DNA of 64,000 nucleotides from Domibacillus iocasae (GCF_001750285.1 NZ_MAMP01000012.1:186001-250000); one strand, 5' to 3'. Counted from the stretch's first letter, positions 1 to 8,434 are shown. Notes: generated by a model not told the origin, from the sequence alone. Numbers and translations: made by a program.

Positions 1-74
1 CGGATCAATACTCCGTTGAAGAGTGCGTCGATCAAATTATCGGTTATTTAAAAGAAAAAAACATGCTACAATAG
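1..74 (+). CDS. cysC: C-terminal end of probable adenylylsulfate kinase (partial)
   Basis: The open frame enters from the left edge and stops at TAG 72-74, giving 23 residues that end in IIGYLKEKNMLQ. A short amphipathic tail of this kind closes APS kinases, which phosphorylate adenylylsulfate in sulfate assimilation. The stronger argument is position: in B. subtilis cysC lies directly before the ylnD-ylnE-ylnF siroheme genes, and the same three genes follow here after 31 bases. The fragment is too short for a call on sequence alone. Confidence 0.5.
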   Translation, partial: DQYSVEECVDQIIGYLKEKNMLQ

Positions 75-105
75 AGAGAAATGTACGATGAACGGAGGTG
101 GCACG

Positions 106-879
106 ATGGGCAAAATATGGCTTGTCGGTGCAGGTCCGGGAGACCCGGATTTAATTACGGTTAAAGGGTTAAAGGCGATACAGGAAGCAGATGTCATTTT
201 ATATGATCGTTTGATCAGTATGGAGCTTCTCGAGCATGCAAAAGAAGGAACAGAACTTCTTTTTTGCGGAAAGCTGCCGGATCGTCATTTTGTTCAGCAG
301 GAGAACATTAATGAACTTCTTGTTGAGCATGCGAAGCAAGGGAAACAGGTTGTCCGGTTAAAAGGCGGCGATCCTTATGTTTTCGGGCGAGGTGGCGAGG
401 AAGCGGCATTTGCTGTGCAAAATGGCATTGAGTTTGAAGTTGTACCAGGTATAACATCTGGTATTGCAGCTCCTGCTTATGCTGGCATCCCTGTTACCCA
501 CCGTGATCACGGAGCGTCTTTTGCTATCGTGACAGGCCACCGTAAAGAAGGCGCAGGAGAAGAAATGAAATGGGCTTCCTTAGCAAAAGGAATCGATACG
601 ATCGCTATTTACATGGGCGTGAAAAACCTTCCTTATATTCAAGAACAGCTTCTGAAGTATGGAAAGTCTCCTGAAACGCCCGCGGCCCTTATTCATTGGG
701 GAACGACAGCAAAACAGCAAACGGTCACAGGTACGCTTTTGGATATACATGATGTCGCACAAAAAGAAGGTATTACAAACCCAAGTATGATTGTAATCGG
801 TGAGGTCGTGAAAATGCGCAGTGAGCTTCAATGGTTTAAAGAAAACACATTGAATGTCTCAGGAGGTGCAAAAGGATGA
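106..879 (+). CDS. cobA: uroporphyrinogen-III C-methyltransferase (SUMT)
   Basis: The enzyme uses two SAM to methylate uroporphyrinogen III to precorrin-2, the first step toward siroheme, the cofactor of sulfite and nitrite reductases. The protein of 257 residues carries the family signatures in order: VGAGPGDPDLITVKG near the N-terminus, GGDPYVFGRGGEE, VPGITS and IPVTHR. There is no fused HemD or CysG part. An ATG at 88 is in frame, but GGAGGTG at 94-100 sits correctly only for the ATG at 106. It overlaps sirB by 4 bases (ATGA) and is the ylnD counterpart of the B. subtilis cys/yln operon. Confidence 0.95.
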   Translation: MGKIWLVGAGPGDPDLITVKGLKAIQEADVILYDRLISMELLEHAKEGTELLFCGKLPDRHFVQQENINELLVEHAKQGKQVVRLKGGDPYVFGRGGEEAAFAVQNGIEFEVVPGITSGIAAPAYAGIPVTHRDHGASFAIVTGHRKEGAGEEMKWASLAKGIDTIAIYMGVKNLPYIQEQLLKYGKSPETPAALIHWGTTAKQQTVTGTLLDIHDVAQKEGITNPSMIVIGEVVKMRSELQWFKENTLNVSGGAKG

Positions 880-1625
880 AAGCCGTACTTTACATTTGCC
901 ACGGAACGCGTGTAAAAGAAGGCGCGAAGCAGGCAGCTGATTTCATTAAAAAAACGATGCCGCTTGTTGATGCACCCATCCAGGAAATTTGCTACCTTGA
1001 ATTGTCTCAACCATCTATTGAAGAAGGTTTGCGCGCCTGTATTGAAAGAGGAGCAACGGATATCATTGCGATTCCGTTTCTTCTTTTAACAGCAGGTCAT
1101 GCAAAGGAAGACATTCCGACTGAATTGTCTCATGCCGCAAAACAATTTCCGGATGCCGTGATTCGATACGGTGAGCCGCTCGGTGTGCATGAACAAATTA
1201 TTGATGTTCTGATTGACCGAATGAAAGAAGCAGCAACGATTCAGTCGGATGCGACCGTTCTACTTGTAGGCCGCGGTAGCAGCGATCCAGCGACCAAAGA
1301 AGATTTCAGCCGCATTCTTCACCTTTTTAAAGAAAAAACCAAGTTAACTGATGTGTATATTGGATATATGGCCGCCTGTGAACCTGCTTTTGAAGATGCG
1401 CTTGGGCAAGTGGCTGCATCAAATCCGAAACAGCTGTTTATTGTTCCGTATTTGCTGTTTACCGGCGTATTGACAAAATCAATGGATAGAGCCATCAAAA
1501 AGCTTGAATTGGATGGAGACGTCCATTTATGCAGGCATCTTGGCTACACCCCGGTGATCGGACATATATTAGCAGAGCGTGTGGAAGAAGCCGCACAGTC
1601 GGAGCCCGTATGTTTCCCATTATGA
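876..1625 (+). CDS. sirB: sirohydrochlorin ferrochelatase
   Basis: SirB inserts Fe2+ into sirohydrochlorin to make siroheme. The 249-residue protein has the two-half CbiX/SirB fold: CHGTRVKEGAKQAA at residues 8-21 holds the N-terminal metal-site His, and VGRGSSDPATKEDF opens the second half. It starts on the ATG that overlaps the cobA stop, and its end overlaps sirC, so the three siroheme genes are probably translationally coupled. It corresponds to B. subtilis YlnE. A CbiX-type cobaltochelatase is possible in principle, but no cobalamin genes are in view. Confidence 0.9.
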   Translation: MKAVLYICHGTRVKEGAKQAADFIKKTMPLVDAPIQEICYLELSQPSIEEGLRACIERGATDIIAIPFLLLTAGHAKEDIPTELSHAAKQFPDAVIRYGEPLGVHEQIIDVLIDRMKEAATIQSDATVLLVGRGSSDPATKEDFSRILHLFKEKTKLTDVYIGYMAACEPAFEDALGQVAASNPKQLFIVPYLLFTGVLTKSMDRAIKKLELDGDVHLCRHLGYTPVIGHILAERVEEAAQSEPVCFPL

Positions 1626-2230
1626 TTGATTTAAGCGATCAAAAAGTCGTGATTGCCGGCGGCGGATCGATCGCATTTCATAAAGTTGAAAACCTGCTTC
1701 GCTTCGGCATCCGGCCGCACATTGTCAGCCCAAAATGCCATCCGGCCATTGAACAGCTGGCGGCTGATGGGAAAATTTTTATTCACCGTAAAAAAGTCGA
1801 GTGGACTGATCTTGAAGACGCGTTTTTAATTATGCTCGTCACGGACGACAAAGAGGTTAATGCCCAAATGGCGAAGCTTGCTGTTTTGCACGGAAAACTT
1901 GTCGTGCATGCGGAGCATAATGACCTTGGCAACGCGCAGATCCCCGCTGTATTAATTCGTGGCAAGCTGATGATCAGTGTGTCGACTGGCGGGGCAAGCC
2001 CGACATTGTCGACAAAAATACGGAACCAGCTTGAGCATGAATTTGATGAGCGGTATGAAGACTATTTGGATTTTTTATTTGATGCACGACAATACATTAA
2101 GAGTCACATTCATGATCGGCCAGAGCGGAGAATTTGGCTTAAAAAAGCGGTGGAAACCCGCTACTTAGAATATCCGGAGGAGCGGGAATACTATATGACA
2201 GAACTCTTTTCACGCTATCCCGCTTTTTAG
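1610..2230 (+). CDS. sirC: precorrin-2 dehydrogenase / sirohydrochlorin synthase
   Basis: SirC oxidises precorrin-2 to sirohydrochlorin with NAD+. It is 206 residues long, as usual for the stand-alone enzyme. An N-terminal Rossmann motif reads VVIAGGGSIAFHK, and STGGASPTLSTKIRNQLE matches the conserved SirC/CysG-N region. The frame is open from 1529, but the family N-terminus (a short strand, then KVVIAGGG) is reached from the ATG at 1610, which overlaps the sirB end by 16 bases. It is the B. subtilis YlnF counterpart. Confidence 0.9.
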   Translation: MFPIMIDLSDQKVVIAGGGSIAFHKVENLLRFGIRPHIVSPKCHPAIEQLAADGKIFIHRKKVEWTDLEDAFLIMLVTDDKEVNAQMAKLAVLHGKLVVHAEHNDLGNAQIPAVLIRGKLMISVSTGGASPTLSTKIRNQLEHEFDERYEDYLDFLFDARQYIKSHIHDRPERRIWLKKAVETRYLEYPEEREYYMTELFSRYPAF

Positions 2231-2248
2231 ACAACAGGAGGAACCAAT

Positions 2249-3151
2249 ATGGAACGTTTTTTAATTCTTGCACTCGTCGGGCTCGCTGCCCAGCTCGTTG
2301 ACGGGTCGCTTGGAATGGGCTATGGCCTCACATCGACAACACTGTTGCTGACCGCAGGGATTGCGCCGGCCATTGCATCCGCTTCTGTTCATATGGCAGA
2401 AGTCGTTACAACGGCAGCATCCGGTATCAGCCACCGCAAGTTCGGCAATGTAGATAAAGCGATGCTGAGAAAACTCATTGTGCCGGGTGCAATTGGTGCA
2501 TTCGCCGGCGCGACATTTTTGAGCAACCTGACGGGAGATTATGTACGCCTATACATTTCTGGATTCCTGCTTTGTCTCGGATTGTTTATTCTTGGACGCT
2601 TTCTTTTCTTAAAAGATGCAAGGAAACAAAAGCCAAAACCGCCAACGAACAGATTCTTTATTCCGTTAGGCTTTGTAGGCGGCTTTTTTGACGCCAGTGG
2701 CGGCGGCGGATGGGGACCGATTGCAACGCCTGCTTTACTCTCCCAAAAAGGCATGCAGCCGCGTATGGTAATCGGAACTGTTGCAGCCAGTGAATTTGCC
2801 GTTGCAACTGCTGCCACAATCGGCTTTATGATTTCACTTGGCCCGGACAAAATTAACTGGCTTTGGGCGGGTGCGATTATGCTTGGCGGTGTTATCGCCG
2901 CGCCATTTGCGGCATGGATAGTCAAAAGCCTGCCGACACGTGTATTAGCTGTCATCGTTAGTGGCATGCTTATTATGACTAATTTAAATGCTGTTCTAAA
3001 TTACACAAGCATTTCAAATTCTGTGGAAACCGCGATCTTTATTGCACTAGTAATTATTTGGATTCCGCTCACAGGGTATGTAGTGCGAAAAGAAAAACGC
3101 ATTGCGCAAAAAGAAAAGCAAGAAATGAATACAGTGAAAAGAACATCTTAA
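2249..3151 (+). CDS. TSUP (TauE/SafE) family anion exporter, probably sulfite/sulfonate
   Basis: This integral membrane protein of 300 residues has about eight hydrophobic segments and the two-repeat layout of the TSUP family. The first repeat has DGSLGMGYGLTSTTLL (residues 18-33) and the second has DASGGGGWGPIATPALL. It starts 18 bases after sirC behind AGGAGG, as the last gene of the siroheme operon. From context it most likely moves sulfite or another sulfur oxyanion, so that sulfite does not accumulate during sulfate reduction. The substrate is an inference. A terminator follows. Confidence 0.85.
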   Translation: MERFLILALVGLAAQLVDGSLGMGYGLTSTTLLLTAGIAPAIASASVHMAEVVTTAASGISHRKFGNVDKAMLRKLIVPGAIGAFAGATFLSNLTGDYVRLYISGFLLCLGLFILGRFLFLKDARKQKPKPPTNRFFIPLGFVGGFFDASGGGGWGPIATPALLSQKGMQPRMVIGTVAASEFAVATAATIGFMISLGPDKINWLWAGAIMLGGVIAAPFAAWIVKSLPTRVLAVIVSGMLIMTNLNAVLNYTSISNSVETAIFIALVIIWIPLTGYVVRKEKRIAQKEKQEMNTVKRTS

Positions 3152-3153
3152 AG

Positions 3154-3188
3154 GCGGGGCCCATATAAATTGGGTCACGTCTTTTTTA
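3154..3188 (+). terminator. intrinsic terminator of the siroheme/TSUP operon
   Basis: A GC-rich hairpin (GGGGCCCA paired with TGGGTCACG, one mismatch) is followed by six T, three bases after the TSUP stop codon. Confidence 0.75.
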
Positions 3189-3273
3189 TCGCCAATTGGT
3201 TAAAATTAGCTTCTTTATTGCAGCTTCCGATACGTAAGCGCATGTTTAAGTTTGCCGGACTTTAACCGAGTAT

Positions 3274-3734
3274 ATGGCCAGCCATAATATAAAACCAGTA
3301 GTTGTAGGAGGTCTCACTGTTGAATTGTACACGTTGAACTACTACACAACGCACAATATTGATTTTATTTCCAGCGGGTGGGAGCAATTTGATAAGCTGC
3401 TGACAGAAGAACTCGGATTCAGCAGAACATCACGTGAGTAGTATCACGAAAACTTGAACTGGCCATTGAAATACCTTCCAGCCATTTGAAAGGCAGCGAA
3501 GAAAAAATCATTGAAATTGAATTAAAAAGCGGCTGCAGCATTTTTGTTATCGCTGTGGAAGATATTATTATTCACCGTCTGGAATCGGTTCTCGTGTCAA
3601 ACGTTCAATTTCCCGAAGATCACGAAGATTATCAATAGGCGTACCGAATGTTTTTGCTTCATAAAGATGACTTAATTGATCATAGGTATTTAAAATCAAA
3701 AACAATCAATTGGATTGAAAAATGTTACTCATAA
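3274..3734 (+). pseudogene. decayed nucleotidyltransferase-like gene (DUF6036 type)
   Basis: ATG 3274 opens a 55-codon frame containing VVVGGLTVELYTLNYYTTHN, which resembles the GG...ELYT...(D)ID signature of small nucleotidyltransferases often found as antitoxin or accessory proteins. The frame stops at TAG 3439. After a frame change, similarity-like text continues (IPSSHLKGSEEKIIEIELKS, then VEDIIIHRLES), meets a second stop TAG after EDHEDYQ, and runs on to TAA 3732-3734. The expected DID metal motif reads NID. The gene is dead: one frameshift and two stops. The family call is by pattern only. Confidence 0.6.
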
Positions 3735-3921
3735 GCAAGTGAATTTTTTCTCTTTTTTCTCACTATTACAAGTATACTAAACTAATGAGAAAAAATATAT
3801 TTAACTTTCTATAATAAATATTATGTTAACTTCGAAAGAAATTTGTTAAATCAGGCTTCATCCTCTCAACTCCCCATAATAATTGATATCGTTAACCTGT
3901 ATTTCGCAAGTTAACGATAAT

Positions 3922-4038
3922 TTGAGTGTTATCTCCTGTTTACATAACAGCCTGGCTTGTTTCAATAATCTGCTTATTTTTGCCGATAACCATCCACCAT
4001 TTCTCAAGGAGGTTTTGTATTTGAACTTTCATCATGCC
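3922..4038 (+). repeat. diverged direct repeat, copy A
   Basis: A 117-base segment that aligns without gaps to 5557-5673 at about 79% identity by hand count (25 differences). Both copies are open in the same frame (VISC...N...FADNH...LKEVL.LNFHHA). Several differences are third-position changes, for instance in the three codons of LKE. Copy A runs into the recombinase fragment. Confidence 0.6.
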
Positions 4039-4356
4039 ATCGATGAGTTTTTATTGTATTTACAGGTCGAAAAAAACTATGCAGCCAATACGCTGACCGG
4101 CTACGCATACGACTTAAAATCACTGGAACAATTTCTTCTTGCACATAACCGGCCGCTAGATGTATCACAGCTGCAGACATCGACGATCCGCCGCTTTATT
4201 CAGGATCAGGTCTTACAGCATAAAATAAGCCCTAAAACGGTACACCGGCGTATTTCCTGCCTTCATTCCTTTTCAAATTTTTGTCTTCATGAAAAACTTA
4301 TTGAAACCGTATATATTCATCCATCTACATTAATCATCAATGCGTTCATTATATAA
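4021..4356 (+). pseudogene. truncated tyrosine recombinase (N-terminal core-binding domain only)
   Basis: From TTG 4021, preceded by AAGGAGG, the frame encodes a SAM-like core-binding domain typical of XerC/XerD phage-type recombinases (FLLYLQVEKNYAANTLTGYA, then KTVHRRISCLHSFSNFC). After HEKLIETV near 4305 the family pattern is lost and a stop comes at 4356. The whole catalytic domain (R..HxxR..Y) is missing. The break coincides with the 3' end of a decayed reverse-strand gene, so this is a deletion or rearrangement junction. The frame is also open upstream to 3883, through a segment that recurs at 5557. Confidence 0.75.
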
Positions 4357-4686
4357 TCTGAATCTTTTCCCTCTTTCAAGTGAATAGATACTAATTCTGC
4401 GAACCATTCATCCTTAACTGCTTGTTTAATGGCTTGTTTATCAATCAAAAAAATCTCTGTTCATCCAGAATTTTTTTGATTGATGTTCTCACTTCAGTGG
4501 AATCCCTGGGTTTAAAGTATTCTCTGATGATCATAAAATAAACATCATGTAAACTTCTAGATACTCAATGCTTTCCAGTTTTCCGCTTATCTTTTCCGGT
4601 AAAGTTTGTCCAAGCTGACCAATCACATTATCAATTAAATCACGATAAACTCGACATTCAACACACTCGATATAACCCAATTGTGT
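4317..4686 (-). pseudogene. decayed reverse-strand gene of unknown family
   Basis: Reading the minus strand, protein-like text can be stitched across two frame changes: GYIECVECRVYRDLIDNVIG...EYLEVYMMF (stop at 4531), then MIIREYFKPRDSTEVRTSIK (its ATG overlaps that stop), then, after a run of seven T, LIDKQAIKQAVKDEWFAELV...NALMINVDG with a stop at 4317. I do not recognise the family. The second frame change lies on one arm of a perfect 14-bp inverted repeat (4441-4454 / 4470-4483). Its 3' end abuts the truncated recombinase. Confidence 0.45.
4441..4483. repeat. perfect 14-bp inverted repeat inside a decayed gene
   Basis: TCAATCAAAAAAAT (4441-4454) is the exact reverse complement of ATTTTTTTGATTGA (4470-4483), with a 15-base loop. 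The 7-T tract in the right arm is where the minus-strand reading frame breaks. Confidence 0.85.
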
Positions 4687-4768
4687 CTATCTTTTAAGGG
4701 GTTCTCTATCTCTGGAAGTTATTCAGATCAGTCTATTAAAACGGAAATCTCTTTCTTTTTTCATCTGC

Positions 4769-4933
4769 TTAAAATCCCCAAAGCCCTTTTATATAGATAA
4801 AAGCAATATAGACAACAAAACAAATGATTCCCCCAAAAGCCAATTTAACAATTCCGCTTACGATCCATTTAAATATACCTACTGCCAATAAAATCCCTGC
4901 TATCACGATAACTATTGCTATTATTTGTTCCAA
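4769..4933 (-). CDS. small two-helix membrane protein (54 aa)
   Basis: A TTG start at 4933 preceded by GGGAG encodes 54 residues: a first hydrophobic helix (IIAIVIVIAGILLAVGIF), KWIVSGIVK, a second helix (GIICFVVYIAFIYI) and KGLWGF. There is no signal-peptide cleavage motif. The family is unknown. It is intact between decayed genes, so it may be a surviving accessory gene, or a chance frame helped by AT-rich hydrophobic codons. Confidence 0.45.
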   Translation of the reverse strand: MEQIIAIVIVIAGILLAVGIFKWIVSGIVKLAFGGIICFVVYIAFIYIKGLWGF

Positions 4934-5134
4934 TGTTATTTCTCCCTCTAATCAGACTCCCTCCAATTTTATCGTACGCCAGCGAGGTTAGCTATAAATT
5001 GTGAGGGTAATATTTCAATCGATTATCCTGAAACATTTTCCATTTTTTCCATTTAACTTTACAATTTATCTGAAAATTAATATAATTTTAATTATAACTG
5101 GTCAGATCATTTATTCTAACAATGAGGTGATAAT

Positions 5135-5449
5135 ATGTTATATCTATATGAAATTAAGAAATTATATGACGACATTGATAATTTTAAGGTAAGTCCCTTA
5201 GAGACAATTGAAATCCTTCACATTAGAAGTGAAATGAATGAAGTTCAGCATCTTATGACTGAAAAAGAAAAGAAAGAACTCGAAAAGTGTGACTGCAAAA
5301 TGCTTGCACATGCTGAGGCTTTATTACACCATCTTCAGGCAGCTTATGATTTTGCCGATACAAAGCGGCCAGTTGAAGAATGGTGGTGGCATTTAGGCGA
5401 AGTATCTCGCGGAGAGTTAACTGTTGCCCTCGAAATTAAATCCATTTAG
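5135..5449 (+). CDS. hypothetical protein, 104 aa
   Basis: The ATG at 5135 is preceded by GAGGTGA with good spacing. The protein is charged and helical with no membrane segment. It has LTEKEKKELEKCDCKMLAHA-like text (C-D-C pair) in the middle and an aromatic stretch VEEWWWHLGEV near the end. I do not recognise the family. Small soluble proteins of this kind in accessory islands are sometimes immunity proteins, but nothing here shows that. It sits between relics and has no operon partner. Confidence 0.55.
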   Translation: MLYLYEIKKLYDDIDNFKVSPLETIEILHIRSEMNEVQHLMTEKEKKELEKCDCKMLAHAEALLHHLQAAYDFADTKRPVEEWWWHLGEVSRGELTVALEIKSI

Positions 5450-5529
5450 CAGTTAAACCAACAATAAAATCACTAAGAATAAATCCTTGGCGCTTTATCT
5501 ATGATGCTATTTTGGATAAAGCAGACTCC

Positions 5530-5685
5530 ATGAAACAATATGAATACAAAGCAGCTTTGAATGTTATCTCCTGTTACCGTAACAACCCGGCTTTTTTTGA
5601 TATCCTTTTTATTTTTGCGGATAACCATTCCCTATCTCTGAAAGAAGTTTTGGGTTTAAACTTTCATCATGCTGTTTTAAACTAA
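5530..5685 (+). pseudogene. gene fragment containing diverged repeat copy B (5557-5673)
   Basis: An open stretch without a ribosome site, readable upstream from about 5461 (SLRINPWRFIYDAILDKA) through ATG 5530 to TAA 5685. Its middle part is the second copy of the 117-base segment at 3922, and it stops three codons after the shared LNFHHA. Unlike copy A it does not continue into a recombinase. The encoded family is not recognised. Confidence 0.4.
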
Positions 5686-5827
5686 TTTTTTCAGTAACAT
5701 AAAACGGATCAGCGGTGGGCTCTTCCTTTTAAGGAAAGCTGACTAGAACTACTATTACGACTCAGCACGTTCCTTCCAACAACGTAAACGTAGTTGGAGA
5801 GGATTGTACTTTATACCAATCCCTAAC

Positions 5828-5857
5828 GGCCGAGCTTTCGCGCACTCGGTCTTTTTT
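5828..5857 (+). terminator. orphan intrinsic terminator
   Basis: GGCCGAG and CTCGGTC form a stem around a short loop and are followed by six T. No intact plus-strand gene lies just upstream (the last stop is at 5685), so it is a leftover of the graveyard region or the end of an unseen short RNA. Confidence 0.55.
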
Positions 5858-6056
5858 AATATATCGCTTAGGTATGTTGAAAAGATAAAAAAGAATGGCT
5901 TTTTCCCTCCAACCAATGGTCTTTCCTCTATTTCACACTTGTGAATGAAACAATGTGTCATATAAAAATCCTCATTCCATTAAAAAGCATAAACCTGATA
6001 TAAGGAAAAGTTCACAGAAAATTTGATTTTTAAGGACTTTTCTACTAATTACCTCA

Positions 6057-6085
6057 TTGTTGAATGACCGAATAGTCTGTATAAT
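6057..6085 (+). promoter_or_regulatory. sigma-A-like promoter of the chemoreceptor gene
   Basis: TTGTTG at 6057-6062, a 17-base spacer and a perfect TATAAT at 6080-6085, about 75 bases before the chemoreceptor ATG. Confidence 0.6.
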
Positions 6086-6159
6086 CCTAAAGGTAAATTA
6101 ATAAAAGAGAATGCTAAAACGTATATTTAGTTTTAGTTAAAGGAGAAAATTGATTAAAA

Positions 6160-7926
6160 ATGAAGCTGCAAACTCTTAAAGGGAAATTAGTTATCTTGTG
6201 CCTTTGTATATTAATAATTCCGGCTATGATTGTAGGTTTAAGTTCCTATAATCTTTCCAAAAATGAATTGGATCAATCCGGGGAAGCACAGCTCAAAAGC
6301 CAGGTGAAGATGACCATTGCGATGATTAATCTGCTTAATGAAGAAGTCGAAGCAGGCAATTTAACACTCGAAGAAGCACAAGAAAAACTCCGCCAGGAAA
6401 TACTTGGTGAAAAAGACGCGGAGAATAAACGTCCTGTCAATACAGACTATACGGTTGGCGAAACCGGCTATGTGTTTGCCGTGAATGAGGACGCTGTTTC
6501 TGTTATGAACCCTGCAAATGAAGGAAATAGTATTATTGACCTTAAATCAGAAGACGGTGTTATGGTTGGAGAATCGTTTCTTGAAATAGGAGCAAGCGGC
6601 GGCGGTTATGTTACATATAAATATCCACTTCCAAACTCAGACAAAGTAGAAACAAAAGTAGTTTATGTCGAAATGGACCCTCATTGGGGGTGGATTGTAG
6701 GAACAGGAGCATACGTAACAGAATTTAGTGAAGGCGCAAATAACATCTTGCTGTTTTTATCCATTATTATGGTTGCAGCTGTCCTAATCGGCGCTTTTGC
6801 CGTTAATTATTTTTCAAACCGGCTGATAAAACCAATCATCCATATTGGAAAAGAATTAAACAAAGTAGCTGATGGGGATTTTACAGGCGAAAAAGTTGCT
6901 GTCCATTCCAAAGATGAGATTGGTCAGCTGGCTTTAGATTTCAATCATATGACGAATAATATGAAAAAATTAATTCAGCATGTCGCCATATCGGCCGAAC
7001 AAGTAGCAGCCTCTTCTGAACAATTAACAGCTGGTGCAGACCAAACAACAGCCGCGACAGAACATGTGGCTTCTGCGATTCAAGAAATTGCGAGCACGGC
7101 GGAAGCCTCAACAGACAAACTGCAAAGAAATTCTAATTCATTAGACGAGGTATTGACAGGTGTTACACGAATTGCAGAAAGGTCCACAGCAGTGGCAGAG
7201 ATAGCAAGAGAAACAGCATCTGAAGCGGAAGAAGGCGGTCATTCCGTTGAAAATAACCTAACTCAAATGAGATTTATTCATGAATCGGTTAGTGCGTCCA
7301 ATAAAGTCATTGAATCCCTTTCCGAACGTTCAAAAGAAATAGGCAAAATTTTGGATGTGATAAGCGGCATAGCTGATCAAACGAATCTGCTGGCGTTGAA
7401 TGCGGCTATAGAAGCAGCCCGTGCAGGCGAGCAGGGAAAAGGATTTGCCGTTGTTGCTGACGAAGTGAGAAAATTGGCGGAACAGTCGCAGTCCTCTACA
7501 AAATTAATTGCCGACTTGATCAACCATATTCAAAAAGATATGGAAAACTCTGTGAAAATTATGGGCGATGTTATGCAAAATGCGGAACAAGGTGTCGAAG
7601 TATCCATTGAAACGTCAACAAAGTTTCATCAAATTATAGAGAGAACAAGAAACATTACACCGCAAATAGAAGAAATTACCGCTACCGTACAGCAAATATC
7701 AACAAATGTAGAAGAAGTATCCCTTTCGGCCAATGAAATATCAAATCTTGCACAAGAAAATGCGTCCAGCTCAGAAGAAGTTGCAGCTTCAACCGAGGAA
7801 CAGCTTGCTTCCATGGAAGAAATCAATACGTCCGCAAAAGCGTTAGCAGCAATGGCTGAAGAATTAAAAGAAGTAACCCATAAGTTTAAGCTGACGGGCA
7901 GTGCCATTCCCGATAATGAAATGTAA
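6160..7926 (+). CDS. methyl-accepting chemotaxis protein with single Cache domain
   Basis: A 588-residue transmembrane chemoreceptor. TM1 is at about residues 8-29. An extracellular Cache domain follows ([27 protein letters not shown] at its end). TM2 is near 197-219, then HAMP ([18 protein letters not shown]) and the long methyl-accepting coiled coil. The signalling hairpin tip is canonical ([35 protein letters not shown]). It would signal through CheA/CheW to the flagella; the ligand is unknown, and Cache domains of this shape often bind small organic acids. AGGAG lies about 14 bases from the ATG, an unusually long spacing. It is a single-gene unit. Confidence 0.93.
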   Translation: MKLQTLKGKLVILCLCILIIPAMIVGLSSYNLSKNELDQSGEAQLKSQVKMTIAMINLLNEEVEAGNLTLEEAQEKLRQEILGEKDAENKRPVNTDYTVGETGYVFAVNEDAVSVMNPANEGNSIIDLKSEDGVMVGESFLEIGASGGGYVTYKYPLPNSDKVETKVVYVEMDPHWGWIVGTGAYVTEFSEGANNILLFLSIIMVAAVLIGAFAVNYFSNRLIKPIIHIGKELNKVADGDFTGEKVAVHSKDEIGQLALDFNHMTNNMKKLIQHVAISAEQVAASSEQLTAGADQTTAATEHVASAIQEIASTAEASTDKLQRNSNSLDEVLTGVTRIAERSTAVAEIARETASEAEEGGHSVENNLTQMRFIHESVSASNKVIESLSERSKEIGKILDVISGIADQTNLLALNAAIEAARAGEQGKGFAVVADEVRKLAEQSQSSTKLIADLINHIQKDMENSVKIMGDVMQNAEQGVEVSIETSTKFHQIIERTRNITPQIEEITATVQQISTNVEEVSLSANEISNLAQENASSSEEVAASTEEQLASMEEINTSAKALAAMAEELKEVTHKFKLTGSAIPDNEM

Positions 7927-7946
7927 ATTAAAAAATCAATCAATGC

Positions 7947-8324
7947 TTATTTACCAAAAAGCTTTTTCTCAATTCTCTGCTCATAATTTTTAAAAATGCT
8001 TGAATTTGTATTGATTCTTTTTTTCGACAGCATTTGATTGTAGCGAAGTAATTTTTCATCCAGCTGCTGTTTTAAGTCACGCTTTTGTTCAGGGTCTACA
8101 CAGTCATTTATAAGCCGCTCGAGATTGCGCATGTCCTGGCGAAGATTTGCATCTTCTGGTGTAAATCCTGCGTTTTTCATCATTCTAACCGGCATGCGCA
8201 GCTCTGGCGGCAAATGTTCGAGTTCATCCTTTGGCAGCGGCTTGCCGGCCCCAGGTAAATTGTCAAACATGCCTTCTTCAAGCGCTTTTTTGATTCGCTC
8301 TTCTGCAATACGAAATGAGTCCAT
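7947..8324 (-). CDS. DUF1992 / DnaJ-subfamily-C-28-like protein
   Basis: 125 residues matching the DUF1992 pattern: IAEERIKKALEEGMFDNLPG, then GKPL, PPELRMPVRMMKNAGF and a charged helical C-terminus. The family is named after the DnaJ homologue DNAJC28 but has no J-domain here. Its biochemical role is not established. The ATG at 8324 has GGAG 8 bases upstream; the in-frame GTG at 8333 would overlap that ribosome site. It is convergent with the chemoreceptor gene. Confidence 0.85.
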   Translation of the reverse strand: MDSFRIAEERIKKALEEGMFDNLPGAGKPLPKDELEHLPPELRMPVRMMKNAGFTPEDANLRQDMRNLERLINDCVDPEQKRDLKQQLDEKLLRYNQMLSKKRINTNSSIFKNYEQRIEKKLFGK

Positions 8325-8378
8325 GTCAACCACTCCATTTTAATATTGTTGGTCCTTATCATAGCAAAACTCTTTTCG

Positions 8379-8407
8379 TTTTCAAAATGGCTTCAATCGG
8401 GTATAAT
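8379..8407 (+). promoter_or_regulatory. candidate promoter of an antisense RNA to the holin-like toxin
   Basis: TTTTCA at 8379-8384, a 17-base spacer and TATAAT at 8402-8407. No plus-strand protein gene follows, but an RNA starting near 8414 would run into the strong terminator at 8514-8552. Confidence 0.5.
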
Positions 8408-8434
8408 GACAGTAGATCAGCATACATTAAAAAA

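Noticed and set aside
2539-2967. 142-aa minus-strand open frame opposite the TSUP gene
   Set aside because: It is the antisense of a membrane-protein gene, with no ribosome site and no family-like motifs.
3883-4020. In-frame upstream extension of the recombinase fragment as its real N-terminus
   Set aside because: The recombinase family begins at the LNFHHAIDEF region with an AAGGAGG-TTG start; the upstream part is the repeat shared with 5557-5673.
3200-5900. CRISPR array or attachment sites in the graveyard region
   Set aside because: The only repeat is one diverged 117-base pair of segments; no regularly spaced repeats or perfect att-like direct repeats were found.
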